Shown here: positions 17,349 through 25,476 of the stretch, in pieces | Position numbering within the stretch: the stretch's first letter is position 1 | Layout: each line of letters starts with the position of its first letter | Assembly: GCF_014284125.1 (NCBI RefSeq) | Contig: NZ_JACOFX010000005.1 | Span: 264,677 to 328,676, forward strand | Direction of reading: 5' to 3' | Length of the DNA stretch: 64,000 nucleotides | Origin: Undibacterium umbellatum | GTDB lineage: Bacteria; Pseudomonadota; Gammaproteobacteria; Burkholderiales; Burkholderiaceae_D | Notes under the pieces: generated by a model | The model's input: only the letters and a program-made list of their open reading frames with translations | Databases searched by the model: none | What the model was told of the DNA's origin: nothing | Position numbers and translations under genes: made by a program

Positions 17349-18485
17349 TTAAGAACCTATGATATTGGATGCGTTTACTTCACGAATATCCTTGGTGCCT
17401 GTCAAGGCCATGCTGACATCGAGTTCTTTTTGCAAAATTTCCAGCATCTTGGTGACACCCGCTTCACCCATGGCGCCCAGACCATACAAAAAGGCACGGC
17501 CTATCATGCTGCCTTTGGCACCCAGCGCAGTGGCCTTCAATATGTCTTGCCCAGTGCGTATTCCACCATCAAACCAGACTTCAGTCTGATGACCTACCGC
17601 ATCGACAATTGCCGGCAGAGCCTGTATTGAGGACATAGCACCATCAAGCTGGCGGCCACCATGATTGCTGACGACAATGGCATCGGCACCTGCTGCTACC
17701 GCCAGCCTGGCATCTTCAACATCCAGTATGCCTTTCAATATCAGCTTGCCACCCCATTCTTTTTTGATCCAGGCCACGTCGTCCCAGCTCAAGGTAGGGT
17801 CGAACTGGCTGGCAGTCCATTGGCTCAGTGTGACTATGCCGTCTCCGCCTTTGACATGACCAACCAGATTGCCAAAGGTCTTGCGGCCAGTTAAGGCACG
17901 CAAGGCCCAGCCTGGCTTGGTGGCCAGGTCGATGACATTCGCTAGTGTAAGCTTGGGTGGCACGGACATGCCATTTTTCAAGTCTTTATGACGCTGCCCC
18001 AGAATCTGCAAATCCAGGGTGAGCACAAGGGCTGAGCATTTGGCATTTCTTGCCCTTTGTATGAGTTCCTTGACAAAACCGCGGTCACGCATGACATACA
18101 ACTGGAACCAGAAAGGCTTGGTAGTCACGCTGGCCACATCTTCTATAGAGCAGATGCTCATGGTCGACAGCGTGAAGGGGATGCCAAATTTTTCTGCCGC
18201 AATCGCCCCCAGCATTTCACCATTGGCCCACTGCATGCCGGTCAAGCCGGTCGGTGCTATTGCCACCGGCATGGCAACTTCCTGGCCTATCATTGTCGTG
18301 CGGGTCGTGCGGTGTTCTACATTGATGGCAACCCGCTGCCTGAGCTTGATGGCTGCCAAGTCACTGGTATTGGCCTTGTAAGTCGATTCTGTGTAAGAGC
18401 CGCTGTCAGCATAATCATAAAATGCTTTAGGGACACGTTTTTGTGCCAGCAGGCGTAAGTCTTCTACACAGGTGATGACGGGCAT
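17349..18485 (-). CDS. lldD: FMN-dependent alpha-hydroxy acid dehydrogenase, probable L-lactate dehydrogenase LldD
   Basis: 378 residues. The FMN-binding TIM barrel is complete: FYDYADSGSYTEST at the amino end, PVAIAPTGLTGMQWANGE, FQLYVMRDRGF, LILKGILDVEDARLAV, the catalytic His with arginine in SNHGGRQLDG, and FDGGIRTGQDILKATALGA for phosphate binding. LldD oxidises L-lactate to pyruvate and passes electrons to quinone; relatives act on mandelate or glycolate, so substrate is probable, not certain. A LysR gene lies 108 bases upstream on the same strand and may regulate it. It converges with the OprB gene, 4 bases apart. Confidence 0.85.
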   Translation of the reverse strand: MPVITCVEDLRLLAQKRVPKAFYDYADSGSYTESTYKANTSDLAAIKLRQRVAINVEHRTTRTTMIGQEVAMPVAIAPTGLTGMQWANGEMLGAIAAEKFGIPFTLSTMSICSIEDVASVTTKPFWFQLYVMRDRGFVKELIQRARNAKCSALVLTLDLQILGQRHKDLKNGMSVPPKLTLANVIDLATKPGWALRALTGRKTFGNLVGHVKGGDGIVTLSQWTASQFDPTLSWDDVAWIKKEWGGKLILKGILDVEDARLAVAAGADAIVVSNHGGRQLDGAMSSIQALPAIVDAVGHQTEVWFDGGIRTGQDILKATALGAKGSMIGRAFLYGLGAMGEAGVTKMLEILQKELDVSMALTGTKDIREVNASNIIGS

Positions 18486-18593
18486 GAGGGACTCCAGCTA
18501 ATTAAGTAGTAAGACTAGTGTATGAGATAAGCGTCAAGGCATGGCAGAAAAGCTTTCAGACTTTGCATGAAGGAATTTCAGCAATGCCAGGCT

Positions 18594-19499
18594 TTATTCA
18601 AGAAACCGCGCAGAGATCAGCCCGCGCAGCCACTGATTGCCGGCATCCTGATTGTAGCGTCTGTGCCAGAACATATTGGTTTGCAGGGCTGGTAAGCGTA
18701 ACGGCGATTTGACATAGCACAGGCCAAAAGGGGCGGCAGCACGCTCGGCCAGTTTTTGCGGCACGGTCACCAGCAAATCATTGCAACTGACGATGTACGG
18801 CACAGCAACAAAATGCGGCACGCGTAAATGAGCGGAGGCAATGACCCCCGCTTTTTCCAGGCTTTGGTTGACCTTGGCATAAGGACTTTCTTTTGAGTCA
18901 ACAATTAAATGGCGCGCGGCCTGAAAATCCTTCATCTCCAGCTTGTCGGCCGCCAGCGGGTGGCTTTGCCGGAACATGCAGACATAGTTTTGCTTGAACA
19001 GGCGGCGCTGGTACCAGGCATCTGATAAATGATCAAATGCCCCTATGGCAAGATCTACCCGGCCCGACTCCATTTCTGTTTTTAAATCAATATCACTGGC
19101 GCGCACTGTCGATAACTGTACCTGAGGTGCCTGGCTATGCAGATATTCCGCCAATATAGGCATGAAATACACTTCACCGACATCGGTCATGGCAATCGTG
19201 AAATGGCGCTTGCTGCTGGCGGGGTCAAAATTTTCCTGGCGGTTCAGGGCCTGGGTGATATGGGTCAAGGCCAGCGCCACAGGTTCTGCCAGTCGTTCTG
19301 CCAGCGCCGTGGGTTGCATGCCTGTTGCCGTACGCACAAATAATTCATCATCAAAGCTGCGTCGCAGCCTGGCCAGGGCATTGCTGACTGCGGGCTGCGA
19401 CAAGCCAAGCTTGCGGGCGACAGAAGATATCTGGCGGTCTTGATAGACTTCCTGGAATACCACCAGCAAGTTCAGGTCTATGTCTTTAGGTTCCAGCAT
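18594..19499 (-). CDS. LysR family transcriptional regulator
   Basis: 301 residues. N-terminal winged helix (DLNLLVVFQEVYQDRQISSVARKLGLSQPAVSNALARLRRSFDDELFVRTATGMQPT), then a ligand-binding domain of usual length (FTIAMTDVGEVYFMPILAEYL, DLAIGAFDHLSDAWYQRRLF). The HTH subtype resembles the NahR/NodD/LinR branch, whose members often sense aromatic compounds. It is divergent from hmgA, whose ATG is 114 bases from its own, and upstream of lldD in the same direction, so either could be a target. Confidence 0.9.
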   Translation of the reverse strand: MLEPKDIDLNLLVVFQEVYQDRQISSVARKLGLSQPAVSNALARLRRSFDDELFVRTATGMQPTALAERLAEPVALALTHITQALNRQENFDPASSKRHFTIAMTDVGEVYFMPILAEYLHSQAPQVQLSTVRASDIDLKTEMESGRVDLAIGAFDHLSDAWYQRRLFKQNYVCMFRQSHPLAADKLEMKDFQAARHLIVDSKESPYAKVNQSLEKAGVIASAHLRVPHFVAVPYIVSCNDLLVTVPQKLAERAAAPFGLCYVKSPLRLPALQTNMFWHRRYNQDAGNQWLRGLISARFLE

Positions 19500-19613
19500 G
19501 GCGCTCCACTATTATTGATTTCGTGAATGTAGTACATTTTTGTATTTATATCGTAAAACAGGAGACTTTGCATTAAAGTGCACCTGTACAAAACTCACAT
19601 TGCAGGAAACGCC

Positions 19614-20933
19614 ATGAGCAAGCACGACGCAAGAGAAGTCCAACTTCAGTACCAGACCGGTTTTGCCAATGAATTCGCCAGCGAGGCATTGCCAGATGCC
19701 TTGCCCAGGAGCCAGAATTCTCCACAGAAATGCGCCTACGGCTTGTATGCCGAACAAATTTCCGGCACTGCCTTTACGGCCCCGCGCCATGCCAATCGCC
19801 GTTCCTGGTTTTATCGCATACGTCCAGCTGCCATGCACCAGCCGTTTAAGCAAGTCAGCAATGGCCGTATGACGAATGATTTTGCTGCAACGCCCAGCAC
19901 GCCAAATCAGTTGCGCTGGGATCCCATGCCCATGCCCGCTGAGGCCACCGACTTTATCGATGGCTGGCTGACGATGGCAGGCAATGGTTCAGCCGATGGC
20001 CAGACTGGTTGCGCCATCCATATCTACACGGCCAACCGTGACATGACGACGCGGTTTTACTACAACGCCGATGCTGAATTGCTCATCATCCCCCAGCAAG
20101 GCCGCTTGCATATTCGTACTGAAATGGGTTTGCTCGATATAGAGCCGCAAGAAATCGCTGTGATACCGCGTGGCGTGCGCTTCCAGGTGCAATTACCAGA
20201 TGGTGAGGCATGTGGTTATGTTTGTGAAAACTTTGGTTCCATGCTGAAACTTCCTGACTTGGGCGTCATAGGTTCCAACGGCCTGGCCAATCCGCGTGAT
20301 TTTCAAATTCCGGTTGCCTGGTATGAAGACAAGGAAGGTGAATTTGAATTGCTGGCCAAGTTCAGTGGTAATCTGTGGTCGGCAAAAATAGGTCATTCAC
20401 CACTGGATGTGGTCGCCTGGCACGGCAATTTTGCGCCTTACAAATATGATTTGCGCCACTTCAATACCATAGGCTCTATCAGTTACGATCATCCAGACCC
20501 ATCGATCTTCCTGGTCTTGCAGGCAGTCAGTGATACGCCAGGCGTGGACACCATAGACTTTGTGATCTTCCCGCCACGCTGGCTGGCGGCAGAAAATACT
20601 TTCCGCCCACCCTGGTTCCACCGCAATATCGCCAGTGAATTCATGGGCCTCATCCACGGTCAGTATGATGCCAAGTCGACCGGCTTCCGTCCTGGTGGTT
20701 GCAGTTTGCATAATTGCATGAGCGGCCATGGACCGGATGCGCCGACGTTTGACAAGGCATCCTCGGCAGATACCAGCAAACCACATAAAGTCGATGATAC
20801 GATGGCCTTTATGATAGAAACGCGTAATATCATCAAACCTACCCGCGCAGCCATGGAAGCCGCGCAATTGCAGGCTGACTATTACCAGTGCTGGCAAGGT
20901 ATCAAGAAGAATTTTAATCCGGAGCAAAAATAA
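19614..20933 (+). CDS. hmgA: Homogentisate 1,2-dioxygenase
   Basis: 439 residues from the ATG at 19614 with AGGAAA 5 bases upstream; a longer in-frame start 12 codons earlier lacks this. The enzyme opens the ring of homogentisate with oxygen and non-haem iron, giving maleylacetoacetate in tyrosine and phenylalanine degradation. Family marks: [15 protein letters not shown] at the start, [12 protein letters not shown], the long [21 protein letters not shown] strand region, and the iron-ligand area [23 protein letters not shown] and [12 protein letters not shown]. Its stop TAA is followed directly by the fahA ATG. Confidence 0.96.
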   Translation: MSKHDAREVQLQYQTGFANEFASEALPDALPRSQNSPQKCAYGLYAEQISGTAFTAPRHANRRSWFYRIRPAAMHQPFKQVSNGRMTNDFAATPSTPNQLRWDPMPMPAEATDFIDGWLTMAGNGSADGQTGCAIHIYTANRDMTTRFYYNADAELLIIPQQGRLHIRTEMGLLDIEPQEIAVIPRGVRFQVQLPDGEACGYVCENFGSMLKLPDLGVIGSNGLANPRDFQIPVAWYEDKEGEFELLAKFSGNLWSAKIGHSPLDVVAWHGNFAPYKYDLRHFNTIGSISYDHPDPSIFLVLQAVSDTPGVDTIDFVIFPPRWLAAENTFRPPWFHRNIASEFMGLIHGQYDAKSTGFRPGGCSLHNCMSGHGPDAPTFDKASSADTSKPHKVDDTMAFMIETRNIIKPTRAAMEAAQLQADYYQCWQGIKKNFNPEQK

Positions 20934-22265
20934 ATGACGGTACAACCTAACGAAACCCATGATGTCAGCTTGCGTAGCTGGGTCGCCTCGGCTAATCAGA
21001 CTGGCACCGATTTCCCTCTGCAAAACCTGCCATATGGCGTGTTCCGTCGCCAGGGCAGCAACCAGGCATTTCGAATCGGTGTTGCCATCGGAGACCAGGT
21101 GCTGGATCTGGCAGCCGCCCATGCAGCCCACGCCTTTGCTGGTTACACAGAATTGCAGGGTGGGCATTTCACCAATGCCGTCAATGCCAGTAACCTGAAT
21201 GCCCTGATGGGCTTGGGTGCGCCGGTCTGGTCCGCATTACGGCTGGCTTTGTCACGCGTTCTGCGCGAAGGAGCAAGTCAGCAAGGTGCGTTGCAAGCCT
21301 GCCTGCTGGCGCAAGGCGCAGCTGAATTTGCCTTGCCTGCGCAGATTGGTGATTACACCGATTTTTATACCTCCGTCCATCATGCGACGGCTGTCGGTAA
21401 ATTGTTCCGCCCGGATAATCCTCTGCTGCCGAATTACAAGTGGGTGCCTATTGGCTACCATGGCCGTGCATCGTCCATAGGCGTATCAGGGCAGCAATTC
21501 CGCCGCCCGGTGGGCCAGACCAAGCCACCTACTTCTGATACTCCGGTGTTTGGCCCTGCCAAGCGCATGGATTATGAAATGGAAATCGGCATCTTCGTCG
21601 GCCCCGGCAATGCCCTGGGCGATGTCATCAACATGGACAAGGCAGAATCCCATATTTTTGGCCTATGCCTGTTGAATGACTGGTCAGCCCGTGATGTGCA
21701 GGCCTGGGAATATCAGCCCTTGGGCCCATTCCTGGCAAAGAATTTTGCTTCTACTATTTCTCCCTGGGTAGTGACGCTGGAAGCCCTGGCACCATATCGT
21801 CATGCCTGGACGCGCGACGCAGAAGACCCGCAACCCATGGCTTATCTGGATACACCAGATTTGCGTGAAAGCGGTGCCTTCGATATACAACTCGAAGTCT
21901 TGTTGCAGACAGAAAAAATGCGCTCTGACGGTGCACCGGCAGAGCGCTTGTCTCTGTCTAATTTCCGCCATTCATACTGGACGATAGCGCAACTGGTCAC
22001 CCATCATACGGTCAACGGTTGTAATCTCAATCCTGGTGATTTACTGGGGTCGGGTACGCAATCTGGGCCATTGGCAGAAGAGGCAGGTTCTTTATTGGAA
22101 CTCACTGAAGGTGGCAAGAAGGCGCTGACCTTTAGCAATGGCGAGCAACGCATATTTATGGAAGATGGAGATGCCATCATCATGCGCGGCTGGGCGCAGA
22201 AAGAGGGTTGTGCGCGGATAGGCTTTGGTGAGGTGGTGGGGACTTTGTTGCCAGCCAGGACTTGA
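20934..22265 (+). CDS. fahA: Fumarylacetoacetase
   Basis: 443 residues; splits fumarylacetoacetate to fumarate and acetoacetate, the last step of the homogentisate pathway. Marks: DYTDFYTSVHHATAVGKLFRP (catalytic His and Ca/Mg ligand region), YHGRASSIGVSG, MDYEMEIGIFVG, LLNDWSARDVQAWEYQPLGPFLAKNF and GCNLNPGDLLGSGTQSGP. GGAG lies 9 bases before the ATG, inside the end of hmgA. The pathway normally needs maleylacetoacetate isomerase between the two enzymes; no such gene is next to them here. A repeat element begins about 55 bases downstream. Confidence 0.95.
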   Translation: MTVQPNETHDVSLRSWVASANQTGTDFPLQNLPYGVFRRQGSNQAFRIGVAIGDQVLDLAAAHAAHAFAGYTELQGGHFTNAVNASNLNALMGLGAPVWSALRLALSRVLREGASQQGALQACLLAQGAAEFALPAQIGDYTDFYTSVHHATAVGKLFRPDNPLLPNYKWVPIGYHGRASSIGVSGQQFRRPVGQTKPPTSDTPVFGPAKRMDYEMEIGIFVGPGNALGDVINMDKAESHIFGLCLLNDWSARDVQAWEYQPLGPFLAKNFASTISPWVVTLEALAPYRHAWTRDAEDPQPMAYLDTPDLRESGAFDIQLEVLLQTEKMRSDGAPAERLSLSNFRHSYWTIAQLVTHHTVNGCNLNPGDLLGSGTQSGPLAEEAGSLLELTEGGKKALTFSNGEQRIFMEDGDAIIMRGWAQKEGCARIGFGEVVGTLLPART

Positions 22266-22318
22266 TAGTCGTTTTTTAATCAGCGCTCGGTGATTGAGAC
22301 TGGCCGTCGATAGAAAAA

Positions 22319-22621
22319 CCGTGTTCTTATTAACGTCGTTCCAGCGTACTTGTGGCTGGAACACAGTGGCGTTTGTTGCATCTCCGTACTCTGATTAATG
22401 CGATTACTCTCTGTGGATACAAGCCGGGTCTCGGCCCGGCAGCCGAGATACTTTCTTTTGCTTCGCCAAAATAAAGTATCCAAAGAAAAGGCGACCGAGG
22501 CGTCGCTGCCCCTAACGGGGTTCCCTTTGCTGCAAGTCAAAAAATGGGAAATCCCCGAAACTCGCTTCGCTCAAACACGGGTATTTCTTCATCCATTTTC
22601 CGCCTCGCATCAAAGGCATCG
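22319..22621. repeat. Structured dispersed repeat, copy A
   Basis: This region and 33630-34010 are two copies of one element. Both have, in order: a hairpin (GTTCCAGC 22338-22345 with GCTGGAAC 22355-22362), the segment starting GTGGATACAAGCCGGG (22413) that itself forms a CCGGGTCTCGGCCCGG stem, a second hairpin (GATACTTT 22447-22454 with AAAGTATC 22473-22480 around a GCTTCGCC loop), and AAAATGGGAAAT..CCCGAAACTCGC. Short open frames crossing it are probably not genes. The rest of the 480-base gap to the anti-sigma gene shows nothing else. Confidence 0.8.
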
Positions 22622-22747
22622 ACACATCGGAATTCGACGTCAAAATCAACTGCAAAGCAACTGCAACGTCATCGCGACCGATATTTATATTTCTCAAGGA
22701 CTCAGTTATACATCCCTTCAGTAAAGGCCGCGATGCCATTCTTCCCT

Positions 22748-23482
22748 TTAAATCTGCACCCAGTTACCTTTAAAGATAATCGGCCCAGACGGTTTCTCAG
22801 GATTGCCCGATCCACCTTTGGGTTCCAGCGTCACCGCCAGCAAAGGGACGCTGTCTGCGGTCATGTCTTTAGGCATGGGCAGAGTGATGATGCCCTTGTC
22901 GGCCACCAGGCCCAGGGATTTGACTTTACCGTCTTTACCCACTGCCCACAGTTCCAGGCTCTTGTCAGCAGCGATGTTTTGCGCCGTCACCATGCGTATC
23001 TGTAACTGGCCGCGTTTGGTGTCGCCGGTAATTACAGCGATAGCCTGTGCTTTTTCATCTGACAGAGTGGCGACATAGTTGGTTTGTGGCGTCGCCTGCT
23101 GATCCGCCTGTTTGCTGAGCAAGACGGAGACCAGTACCACAGCGGCAGTGGTTGAGAACATGCCCAGGCCGCGCCAGAAAGCCAGGTCTTCGCGCAATTT
23201 ACCCCAGTTGCGCCAGTAGGCCCATGGGTCTTTGGTGGTGCTCAGGTTCAGGCGTTTTTCCAGTGCTGGCCAGACTGTTGCCGGTGCTGTGACGGCAGGT
23301 GCAAATTCAGCCATGGGTATCAGATGCGCTTCCCATTGGCCTACCACCTGGCGCAAGGCTGCATCCTGTTTCAGCCAGGCTTCAAATCGGCGGCGTGCGC
23401 CACCGCGCAGGGTGCCCAGTACATATTCAGAGGCCAGTTTTTCTTGCAAAGCCGGGTTGTTTTTGAGTTGTAGTAAATTCAT
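22748..23482 (-). CDS. Anti-sigma factor, RskA type
   Basis: 244 residues. A cytoplasmic N-terminal part (EKLASEYVLGTLRGGARRRFEAWLKQDAALRQVVGQWEAHLIPMAE) of the anti-sigma-K group, one membrane helix at about 107-123, and a periplasmic RskA domain (AIAVITGDTKRGQLQIRM, LELWAVGKDGKVKSLGLV, VTLEPKGGSGNPEKPSGPIIFKG). It would hold the ECF sigma encoded just before it at the membrane until an envelope signal releases it. Start ATG overlaps the sigma stop by one base (TAATG), so translation is coupled. Confidence 0.88.
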   Translation of the reverse strand: MNLLQLKNNPALQEKLASEYVLGTLRGGARRRFEAWLKQDAALRQVVGQWEAHLIPMAEFAPAVTAPATVWPALEKRLNLSTTKDPWAYWRNWGKLREDLAFWRGLGMFSTTAAVVLVSVLLSKQADQQATPQTNYVATLSDEKAQAIAVITGDTKRGQLQIRMVTAQNIAADKSLELWAVGKDGKVKSLGLVADKGIITLPMPKDMTADSVPLLAVTLEPKGGSGNPEKPSGPIIFKGNWVQI

Positions 23483-24075
23483 TATGCCTCCAGACGTGTG
23501 AGGCAGGTGCGCAGCTTGTCGAGTCCGCGTCTGATCCAGGTTTTCACTGTCCCTATCGGCAATTTCATGTGTTCTGCTACTTCGCTATGCGACAGATCAT
23601 GGAAAAATGCCATCGCCATCGCCTGCCTGTGCAAACCTTCCAGACGTGACAGGCAGGATGCCAGTGCTTTGGCATCCTGTGTCAATTCCAGCGTCTGCGC
23701 TGGTGTCGGTTCAGTGCTTTCCATGGCTTGCATGATTCCCATATCAAAATTATCAGCATCGATTTCTACATCGTGATCAACACGGCGCAAGAGATCGAAA
23801 GCGCGATTGCGTACTATCGTTGTCATCCAGGTCATGGGTGCTGCCAATCCAGTCTGATAACTGCCCGCGTTATTCCAGATGTTGACAAAACTCTCTTGTA
23901 AAACCTCTTCTGCCAACTCACGCTTAACTAATATACGCAGCGCGAAGCCAAACAGTTTCGCTGAAGTGGCGTCATACAGTAATTTAAATGCCTGCGCGTC
24001 TTTGCGGGCGACGGCGGCTAGCCAGTTTTGTAGCTGGCTGGTATCCAGGGCGGCAGTGGGCAATTGCTTATCCAA
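23482..24075 (-). CDS. ECF RNA polymerase sigma factor, SigK-like
   Basis: 197 residues. Region 2 (AFKLLYDATSAKLFGFALRILVKRELAEEVLQESFVNIW, MTWMTTIVRNRAFDLLRR) and region 4 (LEGLHRQAMAMAFFHDLSHSEVAEHMKLPIGTVKTWIRRGLDKLR) are both complete. Coupled to the RskA-type anti-sigma. Regulons of such pairs often include redox or envelope repair genes; none can be assigned here. It points away from the LysR gene, which is also on the minus strand 80 bases upstream. Confidence 0.92.
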   Translation of the reverse strand: MDKQLPTAALDTSQLQNWLAAVARKDAQAFKLLYDATSAKLFGFALRILVKRELAEEVLQESFVNIWNNAGSYQTGLAAPMTWMTTIVRNRAFDLLRRVDHDVEIDADNFDMGIMQAMESTEPTPAQTLELTQDAKALASCLSRLEGLHRQAMAMAFFHDLSHSEVAEHMKLPIGTVKTWIRRGLDKLRTCLTRLEA

Positions 24076-24155
24076 TCTTGGCTGTCGTTATAGTGTAGAC
24101 ATGGGTAGAGGTGCGCTGATTTTAGTCTATTTTTACTTCACACACAGACCACGTA

Positions 24156-25073
24156 TCAGGATTTCTTGCTTTCTGTATGCATAAACAGGGAGGGGTGTTG
24201 CTCGGCATATTCACGCAAGAGATTCCAGACCACACGCACTCTTTGCAGGCGGTACAAGTCACTGGGTGCAGCCAGCCAGTAAGAACGCTCGGTAAAGAAA
24301 CTGTCTTGCAAAACCGGTACCAGAGTACCGCTAGCCGGGATGGCATATGGCGGTGCCATGATCAGGCCCATGCCAGCCGCAGCGGCTTCACATTGCGCCA
24401 TCATGCCTGTGCAGCACAAGCGCCTTTTTGGCGTAAAGCCCAGCTTGTCGAGAAAGTTGAGTTCATTACTGGCCAGGCGATCTTGTACATAATCGACAAA
24501 CTCATGCTCGGCCAGGTCGGCCTCACTCAGGATGGGTGGATGGCGTGCCAAATAATCTGGTGATGCATATAAATTCAAACGAAAGGTAGCCAGACGAGTA
24601 AAAACATAGCGTCCGGTATTGGGTGGGTCCAGCATGACACCCAGGTCTGCCTCGCGCGTAGCCAGGTTGGCGAAACGCGGTTGTACCAATAAATCCACAC
24701 TCAGCTCAGGATGGTCTTTCAGCAGATGTACCAATAAGGGGGCGATGACCAGAGTGCCAAACATTTCAGGCACGCCCAGACGTACTACGCCATGGGCGGA
24801 GACACTGGCTGCACCCAATTGATCGGTGGCAGTCAGGGCCGCGCTTTCCATGGCTTCGGCGTGGGGTAGCAGGGCGTGACCCATCTCGGTCAGCTCATAT
24901 CCTTCACGGCTGCGGTCAAACAGGGTGGAGCCCAGTTGGGTCTCCAGCCGATCTATTCGACGTGCCACTGTCGTATGTTCCACCCCCAGGCGGCGTGATG
25001 CGCCGGACAGCGTGCCAGCACGGGCAAGCTCCAGGAAGTAACGCAGGTCAGTCCATTCAGGCATGCTATTCAT
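24156..25073 (-). CDS. LysR family transcriptional regulator
   Basis: 305 residues from the ATG at 25073 (MNSMPEWTDLRYFLELARAGTLSGASRRLGVEHTTVARRIDRLETQLGSTLFDRSREGYELT); the frame is open 12 codons further but without family similarity, and an ATG three codons later is also possible. The effector domain is of usual length (VRLGVPEMFGTLVIAPLLVHLLKDHPELSVDLLVQPRFANLATREADLGVML). It is transcribed away from the TonB receptor/ABC operon, separated by about 400 bases that hold a palindromic repeat, and is a reasonable candidate to regulate it. Confidence 0.88.
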   Translation of the reverse strand: MNSMPEWTDLRYFLELARAGTLSGASRRLGVEHTTVARRIDRLETQLGSTLFDRSREGYELTEMGHALLPHAEAMESAALTATDQLGAASVSAHGVVRLGVPEMFGTLVIAPLLVHLLKDHPELSVDLLVQPRFANLATREADLGVMLDPPNTGRYVFTRLATFRLNLYASPDYLARHPPILSEADLAEHEFVDYVQDRLASNELNFLDKLGFTPKRRLCCTGMMAQCEAAAAGMGLIMAPPYAIPASGTLVPVLQDSFFTERSYWLAAPSDLYRLQRVRVVWNLLREYAEQHPSLFMHTESKKS

Positions 25074-25290
25074 GGGGCTAATTGTGCGGCAAAGCACATA
25101 CAGCAGCAAGGTTTAATCCATTTCTTCTTTGCAATAATGAAAGAATTGGGGATTTTGCACAACAAGTGGGCAGTTTTAATAGCACTGTCTTCACTCTGAT
25201 GTGCATTTATGCACAAAGGGTGGGCGTGCATACGCTTTCTAGGATTTTTCTTTCCGTGCACACTGGCTGCCATGCGACATACAACATGTA

Positions 25291-25444
25291 AGAACGTGTT
25301 TGCGATCTTACTGCGCGAGCGTGATCGGGGCTCATGCGCTGCTCAAAATGCTCATGTACTTAAGTACATACCGCTTTTTGCGCTGCGTTTTTGTTACCCC
25401 CGACCCCGCTGACGCTCGCTCGCTACAGATCGTAAACGCGTTCT
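25291..25444. repeat. Palindromic intergenic element with 18-bp inverted ends
   Basis: AGAACGTGTTTGCGATCT at 25291-25308 is mirrored by AGATCGTAAACGCGTTCT at 25427-25444, with two mismatches. The next parts also pair loosely (GCGAGCGTGATCGGGG with CCCCGACCCCGCTGACGCTCGC). The centre is a perfect 16-bp palindrome ATGTACTTAAGTACAT (25354-25369). The size, 154 bp, and architecture suggest a non-coding mobile or hairpin element. It ends 32 bases before the TonB receptor start and could affect its expression. Confidence 0.68.
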
Positions 25445-25476
25445 AAAAGGCGCACATAAAAATACAGGAGACAGAA

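Noticed and set aside
22398..22724. Possible 108-residue protein
   Set aside because: It crosses the hairpins of dispersed repeat copy A; the second copy does not keep the same frame over its length.
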